Below are positions 37,543 through 48,501 of a stretch of 64,000 nt of DNA, in pieces. Every line of letters starts with the position of its first letter. Position 1 is the first letter of the stretch. The translations under genes were made by a program, and so were the position numbers. The stretch comes from Metopolophium dirhodum (taxonomy: Eukaryota; Arthropoda; Insecta; Hemiptera; Aphididae), in NCBI RefSeq assembly GCF_019925205.1, contig NC_083567.1, forward strand, positions 9,362,001 to 9,426,000, given 5' to 3'. The notes beneath the pieces were generated by a model. The model saw only the letters and a program-made list of their open reading frames with translations, was not told the DNA's origin and searched no databases.

Positions 37543-37702
37543 TAATATATATATATATATACACAGGTACTATGGGGTAAGTGTGCAACAGAAAGACCTG
37601 ACAAATGAAATAACATTTGTTCTAATCAACATTAAATTTTTTTTTTGTATAGTTTATAATGTTTATATACGGTCGCACTACAATAGTATGGTAGGTATAC
37701 AG
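35035..37702. other. Intergenic, 2.7 kb, with a (TA)n microsatellite
   Basis: AT-rich with no supported exon. A long (AT)n tract runs from about 37499 to 37560. A possible hAT end CAGTGGTGGACATTATGGG at about 36169 has no partner. Confidence 0.4.
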
Positions 37703-38213
37703 TTTTAGATTCTGAGCGGAGTGGTGAATATGTATTGATTTTACAATGATGTGTGTTTTTTTCTTTATTTTTTTGTGTCTGTGTACACGATAAATAGTCG
37801 AAATAATGCTTCGACCGTCAACTTCAGTTTCTTGTTCGATGGGAAAGTGAACCTAGTTGGTGCATTGAGGAGGTCAAAATTAGTCATTCAGTCAAAATTT
37901 AATGTACCTACGGTCATTTGTTTTAGAGTCGCACCAAAAACCAAAATCGATTTTCTCGAAAACGGACTTTGCGTAAAAAATTCCCGTTTTTCCTTTGTTT
38001 TTCACATCGCTTTTGAAAACTACTGGGAAAACTTTACTTTTGACCCCCCATAGTACCAACTAGATCCACTTTCCTATCAGAAAAGTTACTGTTAAAGAAA
38101 ATTCAAGCACTTTTACTGTCCTAAAAGGTGATGACAGACACAAAAAAAAATTTTAAAAAAAACACACATCATTGTAAAATTAATACATTCATCGCTTCCC
38201 TCAGAATCTAAAA
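37703..38213. mobile_element. 511-bp non-autonomous DNA transposon, TTTTAGATTCTGAG ends
   Basis: The left end TTTTAGATTCTGAGCGGAGT is followed by GATTTTACAATGATGTGTGT. The right end is the inverted copy (ACACACATCATTGTAAAATT ... CTCAGAATCTAAAA). The interior contains CGCACCAAAAACCAAAATCG. Diverged relatives lie at 58900-59128 and, as a scrap, 40851-40880, so this is an interspersed family. The 100-codon open frame inside is not transposase-like. Confidence 0.8.
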
Positions 38214-38935
38214 AAAAAATTGGAAGTGACTCTGCTGAACAGTAGGTTACAAGTGGGTGACTGTTATGGATAGTGGTAAATTTGAATTCAATGATATAAT
38301 ATCATAGTATACGAAAAACGATTTTAAGTGGAGACGATTTGTCAGCCTAGGATATTGTATACTATATTTATATTGATATTATTAAATATTATTAATACCG
38401 TAGCCGGTTAAGTTGAATTATTTGTATTTGTTTACTATCGTATTTGTATAATATGATAATATATTTTAGACGTTTCAATTACCCACGAATGATATTTTTA
38501 AAATAGGCATATGTATATTATATTACAAGTAACAACGAATTAAGAACGATATTGCAAAAAATAATTGCCGGAAATCATTAGTTTTTAACTGAAAACGACA
38601 GGGAAGTCTAAACTTGGCGGTCAGTCTTATTTTTAAGTTATATGTATTATAACTAATTGAAATTTTTGGTATTTTCATATGTACTCGGTGTACCACACTG
38701 CGCTTGCTCGAACAATTAAAATCAAAAACATCCCTCGACTTGTTATGTAAAACCACCATGGGTGGGTGTCAGAATTATTTTTGCATCATCAATTTTAAAA
38801 CGTTGATTTACCTAGATTAAAAAAAAATTAATTTGTAATACTTAAGCTCGGTAAACTTTAAGCGTTGTACGGGTGCGTAAAATACCGAAAATCGTGAACT
38901 TCGTAAGGCTATACCATAAAAACCAATGATTTGCA
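38214..38935. other. Intergenic, AT-rich
   Basis: No exon, repeat pair or RNA gene supported. Confidence 0.35.
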
Positions 38936-39660
38936 GGTAGTCGAGTTTTGGACAAGTACCTACATAGGTAACTTATAATAATTCATATTGTAAATTAATT
39001 AGGTTCCAAAAAAAATATAACTTCTCAAACACTTTGTCTATTGGCACTGGCGGGAGAATGTATTAGAATGTCTATAAACTTGCGGACCAGTTTGTATAGT
39101 TAAATTTGGCATGCGAACTATAATTGAAATAGAAAACCAGAATAGGTGCATTGCAGATCACAAAGATTTCTGTAAAAGAACATACGATTTATAAATATAC
39201 CGTATAGGTATACTGAGAACTTATATAATATTATATAAGTTCTTTGGATTTATCATAGTAAATAATATATTTTATGATATCTATGGCAATCGCCAATTAT
39301 CGAAATTCGTCAGCGACGGTTAACAATCCTAATCATTTCAGCAATACTATTGTATTATAAATATAATATATTGTATATTTTGATTTCACTGAACAAAAAA
39401 AGGTAAGATGATTAAATGAAGATGAATGAAGATGGCTGTTTCTTCGGCGATGGCGGCACTCTAGCTACGTTTCACCAAAAGAGTAGATGTTTACGAGTAC
39501 CTAAGTTTGTTTTCATATTATTACCTACTATTTTACATTTACTTTTTAGACTTAAATTAAATATTTATTGCCACGGACAATCTGTTAACTACGTGACGTA
39601 GAAGCATTTATAAGTTTAATCCCAATAGCGCAATGTATAAAATACGCGAGACCGTCTTCG
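38936..39660 (+). repeat. Copy 1 of a four-copy exon-like unit
   Basis: Shares with copy 4 the upstream block GAATGTCTATAAACTTG and TTGGCATGCGA, then GATGGCTGTTTCTTCGGCGA, TTTCACC...AGAGT.GATGTTTA, a downstream intron-like block TTACTTTTTAGACTTAAATT plus AAATATTTATTG, and GCGCAATGTATAAAATACGC. The splice donor present in other copies is altered here (GAGTACCTAAGTTTG). A 25-residue frame DGCFFGDGG... is partly kept in copy 4 but ends early in copies 2 and 3, so coding is doubtful. Confidence 0.6.
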
Positions 39661-41169
39661 TTTCACCACGCCAAGTTTAATACGCACCTTTTTGTATGTT
39701 ATACTATACGCCGGGTATCACCTTAGGTTTGCGCGAAGTATTTAAAACAATATAATGTTATTAATCTTTATATTTTATATTTTTATATACATAAATACAT
39801 TATACAGCTCATATATTTTATTAGCAAACTTACACCTTTTTTAGTGTAGTTTATACCCTAGATGGCTATAGATATAGGTATTAAATGTCTTGCAATTATA
39901 TATTTTACTATAATTATTAATTTCATTATAATATAATATAACAATACACTCTAAATTAAATTAGTTATTATCAAGACAGACAGTCTTAAAACAAACTCTT
40001 TTCTGGACGTTTTTAAAACGTATTATGCTTAAAAAAAATTGCACAGTTGTCGTAGCAGTCAGTTGCTAGATCAACCCGTGTGACATCAAATAGGAATTAT
40101 TCTTGTTTTTTTAAATAGTTTTTTCGAAAAATATATATAACATGTATAGCTCATACAATTATGAATTTATGGTTAATGGAAATGCGGATGTTTATACTTC
40201 ATAGATATTTTTTTAGTTAATAATCGTGTAAATAATTTGATTAAACAATCAGGTACCTACTCATCACTAGTATCAATTTTATTATATTACGTGTAAAATC
40301 ACCAACACAAGGTGCAGACTGCGTTTAAAAATTAAAAACATAAAATAAAATATAAAATAATGTTGTAGTAGAAGAAGCTGGAAACTGTAGTTTATTTTAA
40401 TTTATAATCCAATTAATGTAACCGAGAATGTAACTATTAAATTCATCATTGAATGATTATTCAGAGATCACTTTGGGATAAATGTAAATTAAATTAAAAA
40501 TAATTAAAAAACATTTTGTGAAAGGAACAAGATTCCTGCTAATATTTAAGTCTCAATTATTATTAACAAATAAATACAAATAATAGATTTTTTAATAGCT
40601 TTTTACTATTAACATTCAGTGTAAATATAGTTTCTGATCGACTTACCAATATGTAATAAACCTATATGTAATAAAATAATTATTCATATCAAATAATCCT
40701 AACAATTTAATGCAAGGATTCTCATAAATTGATCTTACAGTAGCCTTAAAACACCAAAAATACATTTGTACATCATTTACAAAATTTTAGTTCCCTATTA
40801 TGGTGTAGGTATTAATACAAACAATAAATAAGAACAAATAATTAAAAATATTAAAAAAAAAAAACACACATCATTGTAAAAATATAGTTGGTATTATAGT
40901 ATTTGATGAATTTACTGTATACGTTTATGGCTTTATGTTAACTCTAAAATCCAGTAATCACATTTTTATTTAATAATTCATAAAATACAATATGCTCTTA
41001 TAAAAATATTCTTGTGCTACTGATATCTATTCACCACCTTAATCAATAATTAAATTGATAAACGAAAATAATAATTTAAATAATCCCTAGACACAGAACT
41101 CTTTGATATAAAAAGTTGCATTATATTATATCCGTGGATTCATCATATTGACGTACCTAGTATAATATC
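39661..41169. other. Spacer between exon-like copies 1 and 2
   Basis: AT-rich. Contains a scrap of the 37703-38213 family (AACACACATCATTGTAAA, about 40863-40880). Nothing else supported. Confidence 0.35.
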
Positions 41170-41590
41170 TATCATTTATTTATTTAATCTATGGCAAATC
41201 TCAAAGTCGTTGCAGAAGACACAGTCGATTAAAAATTCTAACATTTCAATAAGCAAAAAACTTACTGCGTTTCGTATAATTTTATTTTTCATAAATCACA
41301 ATATTCTAAGTTCTGGCTGTATTCTGGAGCGTTTCCTCATGGGCGTCGCAGTTCACACACGTCACGGATTCCGCCGAAGGAGTCGATAACTAAAGTAAGT
41401 TTGTTTTTATATTCTTTTGGGGCTTGAATTTACTTTTAAGACTTAAAACAAATATTTAATGTCACGAAAAATGTGCTATCCAAGTGTTGTAGGCGCATAT
41501 TTTAGTTCCGGACTAGAAATGTATAAAATACGCGAGATATAAACGTCGTCATCGTTTTTCCAGTCCCTGTTTGTAAGATAATTATAATTA
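41170..41590 (+). repeat. Copy 2 of the exon-like unit
   Basis: AATCTATGGCAAAT upstream, exon-like core ending CGCCGAAGGAGTCGATAACT, donor AAAGTAAGTTTGTTTTTATA, then TTACTTTTAAGACTTAAAAC and ATGTATAAAATACGCGAGA, each aligning with copy 1. Confidence 0.6.
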
Positions 41591-41977
41591 ATAGGTGCAT
41601 ACCTATACAGGGTACTTAGTATAAATATATAAATATTTTGGTTTAATTTATAGAAATATATGTTATGACTTATAACTGATAATAGTCATAAGATACAATT
41701 TTAATTAATAACTGGTAATTTTTTTTCCAAATACAACGTTATAAGTTATAGGTAACTATTAAATTTAGTGTCACATACTTAACTTCTATTGTTCACATAA
41801 TACTCCACCTAATATCTATATTCTATATCATAGGGATTAGGGATGTATAACCAAGTACACATAAAAGTATATTCACGGAATGGTCAACTGCCTATCCTGA
41901 CGTGTGCGCACTTATGAATAATATACCTACTCATATACTCGTATAGGTATATAAATATACCTATATAAATAGTGTAA
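41591..41977. other. Spacer, AT-rich
   Basis: No supported feature. Confidence 0.35.
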
Positions 41978-41979
41978 TA

Positions 41980-42401
41980 CAGTAGAACCTCGATTATCCG
42001 AACCTCCGTTATACGAACCCTCTATTATCCGAACTATAATTAGTGTATACGAACGTTCTGTTATCCGAACATGAAAACTTGTATCCGGCAGGTATTGATA
42101 ATTATGTCAAAAAAATATAATAAATGTCATGTATTTAATTATGTATTTATTTATTTCTAATAATGTATGTATGTACCTAATGTATTTCTAATAATTTAAT
42201 GTATTTCTGATAATGTAATGTAATATGTAATGCAATTATAATAAAATATTTATAATAATAATAAATATTTAATTATAAAAATAATAAATAATTAATACAT
42301 AATATTATAAACATTTTTTATTTTCTATTTCCAATATCCGAACTTTTGCGTATCCGAACTAGGTGCGGTCCCAATTAGTTCGGATAATCGAGGTTCTACT
42401 G
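41980..42401. mobile_element. 422-bp pogo/Tigger-type MITE with TA duplication
   Basis: Ends are inverted: CAGTAGAACCTCGATTATCC at left and GGATAATCGAGGTTCTACTG at right, flanked by TA on both sides (41978-41979, 42402-42403). This end is typical of pogo/Tigger elements (Tc1/mariner superfamily). Just inside the left end the box TTATCCGAAC recurs about five times (also TTATACGAAC, GTATACGAAC). The AT-rich core holds short ATGTAATGTAAT-type repeats. No coding capacity. Confidence 0.92.
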
Positions 42402-42403
42402 TA

Positions 42404-43393
42404 CTATCTTATCGTCGATAAGTTATCGTAAATATAATGATGGTTTCTTCGTTCATCGTTACTGTCGATTAACCGATGACTTCAACTGACGTTGAAAGAT
42501 CGTTTTCTCGATATAAAAATCTTCTATCGAATAATCGTCGTTCATTTGAAATAGAAAATCTTAAGAAAATATTGGTGGTTCAATGCAATACTTAACAGGT
42601 ATTAGAAAACATGTATTTTTTTCGTAATTTAAAAAATACTGAAAAAATATTATTAATTTTATTTTCAGCTCAATAAGATGTCAAAATGCCAACCAGTTAT
42701 ACTTTTTTTTAGTTATAAATAATTTTTATGTATATGATTAATTTGTAAACAACATCACTGATGTATTTAATTTTTGGAATTCAGAATAATATTTTTTGCA
42801 TATTTAACATTTTTAATGCATATTTTGCAATTTTTCGTGCATATTTTACCTTTTTTAATGTAATTTTTAATTATAAATTATAATATTTAAATATAAACGG
42901 CATTTTCTGAATTTTCTAAAACATTGCTTTCCAAGCAAAGAATTTGTTTCATAAATTATCAACGAATTGAAAAATGAAATTAGAACATTTATATGGGATA
43001 AAGTCAATTTTATAAAAACTTATTAAAAAAAATTAAATACAATTAAATAAAGGTAATTTTTTTTCTTATATCTCTATTTTTTTACGTACCCATTATGTTC
43101 GATACTATAACTTCAGTCTTCAGTTATAGAAAACAACATTTGCCAATATGGAATGACTGTCGAATTTTTTTATTTTAAAATATTAAATAGCATCTGATCG
43201 ACTGATGTGCTATAATGAAACTCAAAATATAACGAATACACTACCTATACACTTATCTAAATTCTATTTTATATTCGTTTAAATTGGACTTTTAATTTTT
43301 CTGGCCATTTTATTAAGCTTTGTAATATAAGTGCATTAAATCGTATTTTTAAGGCATTTTTCTTATTTTTAATGCATTTAAATCCACGTCCTA
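42404..43393 (+). pseudogene. hAT transposon remnant with C-terminal dimerisation motif
   Basis: Codons 42476-42595 read TSTDVERSFSRYKNLLSNNR then RSFEIENLKKILVVQCNT and stop. This is the hAT C-terminal dimerisation motif (hATC; ERSFS...NR...ENL). The rest of the transposase is missing, and the left border abuts the Tigger-type MITE. Downstream come repeated TGCATATTTT boxes. The segment ends TTAAATCCACGTCCTA (43393), resembling the complement of the CAGGGCCGTGAATTTAATGC end at 48047, so it belongs to a related family. Decayed; no activity expected. Confidence 0.7.
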
Positions 43394-44044
43394 TTTATAA
43401 CTTAACGTTATTTTGTATATACCAATCGATTAGTGTACACAATAAAAAATATAATATTATTGATGGGTTAATAGGTTGATAACTATTATGTAGGTAGGTA
43501 CAGTTTTGTACGTTCAATGTATCGTTCTTAATTCATAAAGTAGCTAAATGAGTCAAATGATTTTGTCAAGGGGTGGGGGGGGGAAGGATATGGCTGATTT
43601 TTTAACATGCACTATTTCAAGGGTCCTTAACCTAAGGGGCGCACCACTCTAAGGAGGAGTGACACAATTTCGTAAGGGGGGGGGGACGTGAAAATGTTTA
43701 AAAAAAACACGAATTTATTTAGGTAATACATATTAATTAATAGGTATTTCTTAAATTTTTTTTATTATTTTATTTGAAACATGATTTTTAAATATCGGGA
43801 TCAATAAAACTATTTTTATATAATTACTATTTTATATCAATTAGAATTAATTTGTTTATAAACCAAGTAATAAATAAATGGTTACCAAGTAAAAAAACCG
43901 TTATCTATATTATAAATTTGAATTCAATTTACCGCATTTGCGTCTAGTAGAAACAAATAAATGTTTTTTTGAAGATAATGTAAAAATATCCATCATCCAT
44001 CGGTTAGGACCATATATATATTTTCTATGATTAGGACGGTGAGG
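43394..44044. other. Spacer with G runs
   Basis: Two G-rich runs (about 43570-43582 and 43676-43692). CAAGGGTCCTTAACCTAAGG at about 43618 looks like a hAT left end, but no partner or target duplication was found. Confidence 0.35.
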
Positions 44045-44420
44045 TTATAATTATAAATAATCTATGGCAAATGACAATCGTCTGAGACGAACAGCGATTC
44101 CAATACGTACTCACATATTTCGTTCCATTCTGGTTATTAAACTAGGTGCCTATTTTTATAAATGTCATTAATCTCAAATCTCAATACTTCCAGACTGAAC
44201 TTTTGGATCGGAGATATGAAGACGCGCGCTTCATTTTCCTTGGCGGAGATGCACAGCTCTGACACTAGACAATATTATACACTCGAAGGGAACGCGTTTC
44301 ACCGGAAGAATAAATAATTACGTAAGTTTTGTCCTACTACTCTGTTGACGCGGTAGACCAAATGTAAATATTTATTGTCAGACAAACTTATATACCCGCT
44401 AGACGTAGAGTAGTTTTTAA
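44045..44420 (+). repeat. Copy 3 of the exon-like unit
   Basis: AATCTATGGCAAATGACAAT upstream as in copy 2, core GAAGACGCGCGCTTC to GCGTTTCACCGGAAGAATAA, donor TTACGTAAGTTTTG, then GTAAATATTTATTGTCA. The sequence after the donor diverges more than in the other copies. Confidence 0.55.
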
Positions 44421-44984
44421 AATCCAGTTGTTATAGATGTACAGAAATTAGGATATTATTAAAAATACCTTAAATTATAATACTTTGCCTACAACTGTTC
44501 ATTTATTGTTATAGTAGAATAATTTTTAAAATTTTAAATCAATGATTAGGTAATGCTTTTATAAGTAGGAAGGTAGGTTTTTATACCTACCTAAAAAAAT
44601 AAGAAAATACATAATGATTAATGTTATTTAATATGATTTGTAAGTACATAGCAGATTATACCTATCACTTGGTGACGATTATTTTTGTTTTATACGTTCT
44701 TCGTAATTCAGTTCCGTCCCGATAGTTTTAGTTTTCGTTAAATGTGAAACATACATTTTCTATGCATACGGGATACGGGCATTAAATATTTGGGTTTTAA
44801 GAGAACACCTCAAACGTACGTTTTATTTTGGGGGTTTTACGGGATATACCTATAGGAAATTTTCTTCAAATTTTCACATTTCACTATTTGATATTGTGAT
44901 ATTATTTGTACCTAGGTTAAGTTTCTGTTTTAGAATCGATCGATATGTTACCTAGGTATATCACATTCTTTAATTTAAATTCTG
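44421..44984. other. Spacer between copies 3 and 4
   Basis: AT-rich; nothing supported. Confidence 0.35.
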
Positions 44985-45740
44985 GTAGTTGAGTATTGGA
45001 CAAGTACCTACGTAACTTATAATTCGTATCGTAATTTAATTACTAAAGAAATATAATTTCCCCAACAGTGTCTAGGGCCACCGGCAGCAGAATGCATTAT
45101 AGAATGTCTATAAACTTGTGGTCTAGTATATGGTTAAAATTGGCATGCGACCAACAACTGGGGGCTTGTTCTGGAAAATTTAAATGATCTAATAAGGTTC
45201 ATCTCATTATTTGAATTAAATTAATTTTTAAGCGATTGTCGTGTTAATCAATTTTTTAATTTATTTCATTCAACACACTCGTCTCAGTTTTTTAGTACCT
45301 CTAGATTTCTCACAAAATTCATATCGATAATCTCACAGCTTTCATATTCAAAACCAAAAAAATATGTATTTTTATCTTATTTCAATCTTTTTCATCGAAC
45401 ACCAGAATATATTACAGATCATAAAGATACTAGTATTGTATACTAGATAAGTTTCAATTAGCGAGATGTAGAGAGAGATGGAGATGGAGCGAGATGTAGA
45501 CGGATGAAGATAGCTGTTTCTTCGACGACAGTGTGTGCTGCAGTACAGCTAGGTTTCACTGGAAGAGTCGATGTTTATGCGTAAGTTTGTTTTTATATTA
45601 TTTTGGTCTTACATTTACTTTTTAGACTTGAATTAAATATTTATTGTCGCGGAAAATCTGTTAACTAAGTAACGTATACGTTTACTACTGCCTACCAAAG
45701 GCGCAATGTATAATAATAATAAATTATACGCCAGTCCGAA
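44985..45740 (+). repeat. Copy 4 of the exon-like unit
   Basis: The upstream block (GAATGTCTATAAACTTGTGG, TTGGCATGCGACC) and the core (GAAGATAGCTGTTTCTTCGA, TTTCACTGGAAGAGTCGATG) match copy 1. The core ends at an intact donor TATGCGTAAGTTTG, followed by TTACTTTTTAGACTTGAATT and GGCGCAATGTATAAT. About 300 bp of extra sequence (45165-45420) separates the upstream block from the core. Confidence 0.6.
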
Positions 45741-46385
45741 CAATCCAAACGCTGTCTTACTCGTAGTCGAGTTCTAGTTGATAACTGACTTGTGAATAAA
45801 TGTAATTTTTGTTAGGTATAAAAATAAAACTAATAAATCCTTGAATACAACATTTAAAAATACAAACTCTGTGTAATAAAAATTAATATTAGGTATTTAT
45901 TGGTAGGTTTATATAATATCTGTAGACTGTAACGCATAGGTCTTTAGAATATTGTAGAACATTTTACTGCATAAGATGCGTGTTATTTCAGAAATGGTAT
46001 TCGTCAGTGAACATTTTCAAACTGGGAATAATATATCATAAGCAGATTGAAATGTGTGAATGTTTCAGTGTTTCGAAGACTAAGTTTCGTAGCAGATTTT
46101 GATTCAGTCACGAGGTATGTATTTTCTTATTTCTCAGTAGGTTTTTTTTTATTATAGTTAATTGATCAGGGGATGTATTGCCCGAAAATTTTCAATATTT
46201 GTATTGTAACTATACTGGTATAACACTATTCGGGCTATCAATAAAGTCGTGTTCAAAATTAGAAAATTGGTGAGGTATGATATTTTTTTAAGCAATTCTT
46301 TAGAGTAGGGAATTCGCTCAATGATATTTAAATATTTTCACCGATAATCAAGTACGATGACTTGTAGGTAACTAGAGACTGAGTG
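45741..46385. other. Spacer, AT-rich
   Basis: No exon or repeat pair supported. Confidence 0.35.
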
Positions 46386-46862
46386 AATAGGAATTAGGAA
46401 GTGTGTGATATGGCGAAGATAAGGAAATAGGTCAACAGGATTTCAGAATGTTTGGTGTATGAAAGGGAAAGATGAAAAAGAAATGTAAGGTTAGGGTAGG
46501 TAAGTGGAGTGAGAGTAGCCGATATGAGAATAATAAGTAAGGTGTTAAGGTACAAAAGAGGATAGAATAAGGAATTAATTAATTAAGGGTAGTGTAGGGT
46601 AGTGTACATATTGTAGTGAAAACAAGAGAGAATAGGTTTAGGTGGTTCGGTCACTGTATGATAAGAGATAGTGAGAGTGGCTATAGAAGTTAATTTAGGG
46701 GAGAAATGATGGGCGAGAAGACTGAAGAAGAGATGGATAGACAGAATACCGATCATATGGAGGTGTGGAATGAGAGTGGCTGAACCTGTATATAGCTGTG
46801 AGAGACGGGGGAAGAAAAAGTGTAAAGGTAGAATAGTTATGTTAACAATGCCGAATACGTAG
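46386..46862 (+). pseudogene. Decayed 3' end of a LINE reverse transcriptase (RTE-like)
   Basis: Shifting frames give ENRFRWFGHCMIRD (near 46633), then RRLKKRWIDRIPIIWRCGMR and VAEPVYSCERRGKKK. These match the usual tail after the reverse transcriptase domain of RTE-type LINEs (NRLRWFGHV...GRPKKRW.D...). At least one frameshift separates the two parts, and stops occur in every frame. G/A-rich composition sets it apart from its flanks. Non-functional scrap. Confidence 0.6.
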
Positions 46863-47073
46863 GTAAAGATCTTGAATTGCAAAGGCCCTATTGACTCTTT
46901 GGCTTCAACTAACCATAGGTTTACCTAAATAACCTTCTTATGACTCATTAGGACGCCTTGAATAAAAAGATCCTGAGTTGCAGGTTGCCGAACTTAAGTG
47001 TTTGATTATCAAGTCGATCCATTGATTGTTGACACCTAAATCCATGCTATGGATGAAGCCCATAGATAATAAA

Positions 47074-47716
47074 TAGGGCTCGGATTTATATGTATTTATA
47101 TAACCAAAACATGTATTTATACTACAAAAATATGTACATAAATATTTACTAAAGAATTCAAGATATGTATTATAAAAAAAAAAAAAATTATAATAATAAT
47201 TAATTATAGGTATAATAGAATGACATAAAAAATGTATATTTACCTTAATATTTTGATTACAATTAATAACATTCATTTTCAAATTTTCGAATTCAAAAGA
47301 TCGCCGATTTTGTAGTAAAATGTTTATAATAATTAATAATAAAATAAAATGTAATAAAAATTATTTATTTATTTAGTTATCTAATTATCTTGATTACAGT
47401 TATAATAATAACATGCACTTTAAAATTTTCGAATTCAAAAGTTCGTCGATGTAATATATAGTCATGATAACCTTTCAATAATTCTGAACTCTGAAGAAAA
47501 GACATTAAAACAGTATAATTGTCCAAATATGTGAGAACAAATTGAATAGTTGTGAAATATGTAATAACATGTATTTATGGCAAAATATGTAAACATAATG
47601 TAAAATCAAATATACCTCGTTTTATCAAAAATCTTGTGAAACAAATTTATCACTTGCCGAAATTAGTTTATCATGTCGCAGAGAAAATATGTATTTACAT
47701 ATAAATCCGAGCCCTA
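47074..47716. mobile_element. 643-bp hAT-type element with perfect 8-bp target duplication
   Basis: Left end TAGGGCTCGGATTTATATGT; the right end is its complement (ACATATAAATCCGAGCCCTA). The flanks ATAATAAA at 47066-47073 and 47717-47724 are identical. Removing it and one duplication restores the arm as seen in the opposite copy near 50165, which shows directly that it was inserted. It contains a diverged internal repeat around TTTTCGAATTCAAAAG. No transposase. Confidence 0.9.
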
Positions 47717-48168
47717 ATAATAAAGATATGGATAGTCCACGCCTATGTTAAATACAATTAAATCTTTATTATCTATGATGGAGCCATACCCAGCTCACTC
47801 GTGTAAACTTGTTGCCGGTTGGGATGTCAGCGCACTATTTGTTTTCCATATTTGACCCACGCGTAGCATACCAAATGTACGATTAAGAAAACACTAAAAT
47901 GATTGGGTCAGAGAGAGAAATAAATGATGCGCTAAAAATCTGACATCCTCTTAGTGTTATCGAGTTGAAGAAGCAGTTGATTGTTGACAATTTGACATTT
48001 AACATTAACTGTGGTAGGTATTATGATTGGAAGTAAAAGTAATTAGCAGGGCCGTGAATTTAATGCAATGAAAAAGTGTTAAATATTCAAAAATATGCAC
48101 TTAAAATTCAAAAAAATACTGAATGAAAACGTTTTTATTAAAATTTTTTTAAATTAATAAATTATAAT

Positions 48169-48501
48169 TCAAATTGGTTTACAAAAAAAATTCTTTATAT
48201 ACACACTTGGTAGATAGGCATGTAGGTAGGTAACGGATGAACCGAAAATATAAAAACATTTTAAGAAAATAAGCATAAATACGAAGAAATCATGAAAACA
48301 TGCAATTATATTAACTAACCAAAAAAAAAACGCATATTGGTAACGGTGTTGTAATAATAGGGATCTCCCAAAAAAAATACGTACTAATAGTTCAAACAAA
48401 TCATAAAAGCCAACTGTAATAAATATTAATTTATGAAAAAGTATATTAAAAAGCATTAGTATTATAAATGAAACAAAACTATAAACTATGGACCGTGACA
48501 T
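48169..48501 (-). other. Open frame of 110 codons inside the hAT-like element, doubtful
   Basis: Encodes a Phe/Ile/Leu-rich hydrophobic chain starting MSRSIVYSFVSFIILMLFNI. The composition follows the AT-rich DNA (poly-A/T runs read as Phe and Lys), and I see no transposase motif. Listed only because it is the longest frame in this part of the element. Confidence 0.12.

Noticed and set aside
37751..38053. 100-codon frame inside the TTTTAGATTCTGAG element as a transposase
   Set aside because: No recognisable motif; the same region in the copy at 58900 is not open.
39416..39601. 61-codon frame in exon-like copy 1 as a secreted cysteine peptide
   Set aside because: It begins inside the repeat unit, has no signal peptide, and copies 2 and 3 carry early stops at the matching place.
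46583..47282. 99- and 114-codon - frames as genes
   Set aside because: The first is antisense to the LINE scrap, the second crosses the border of the hAT insertion at 47074.
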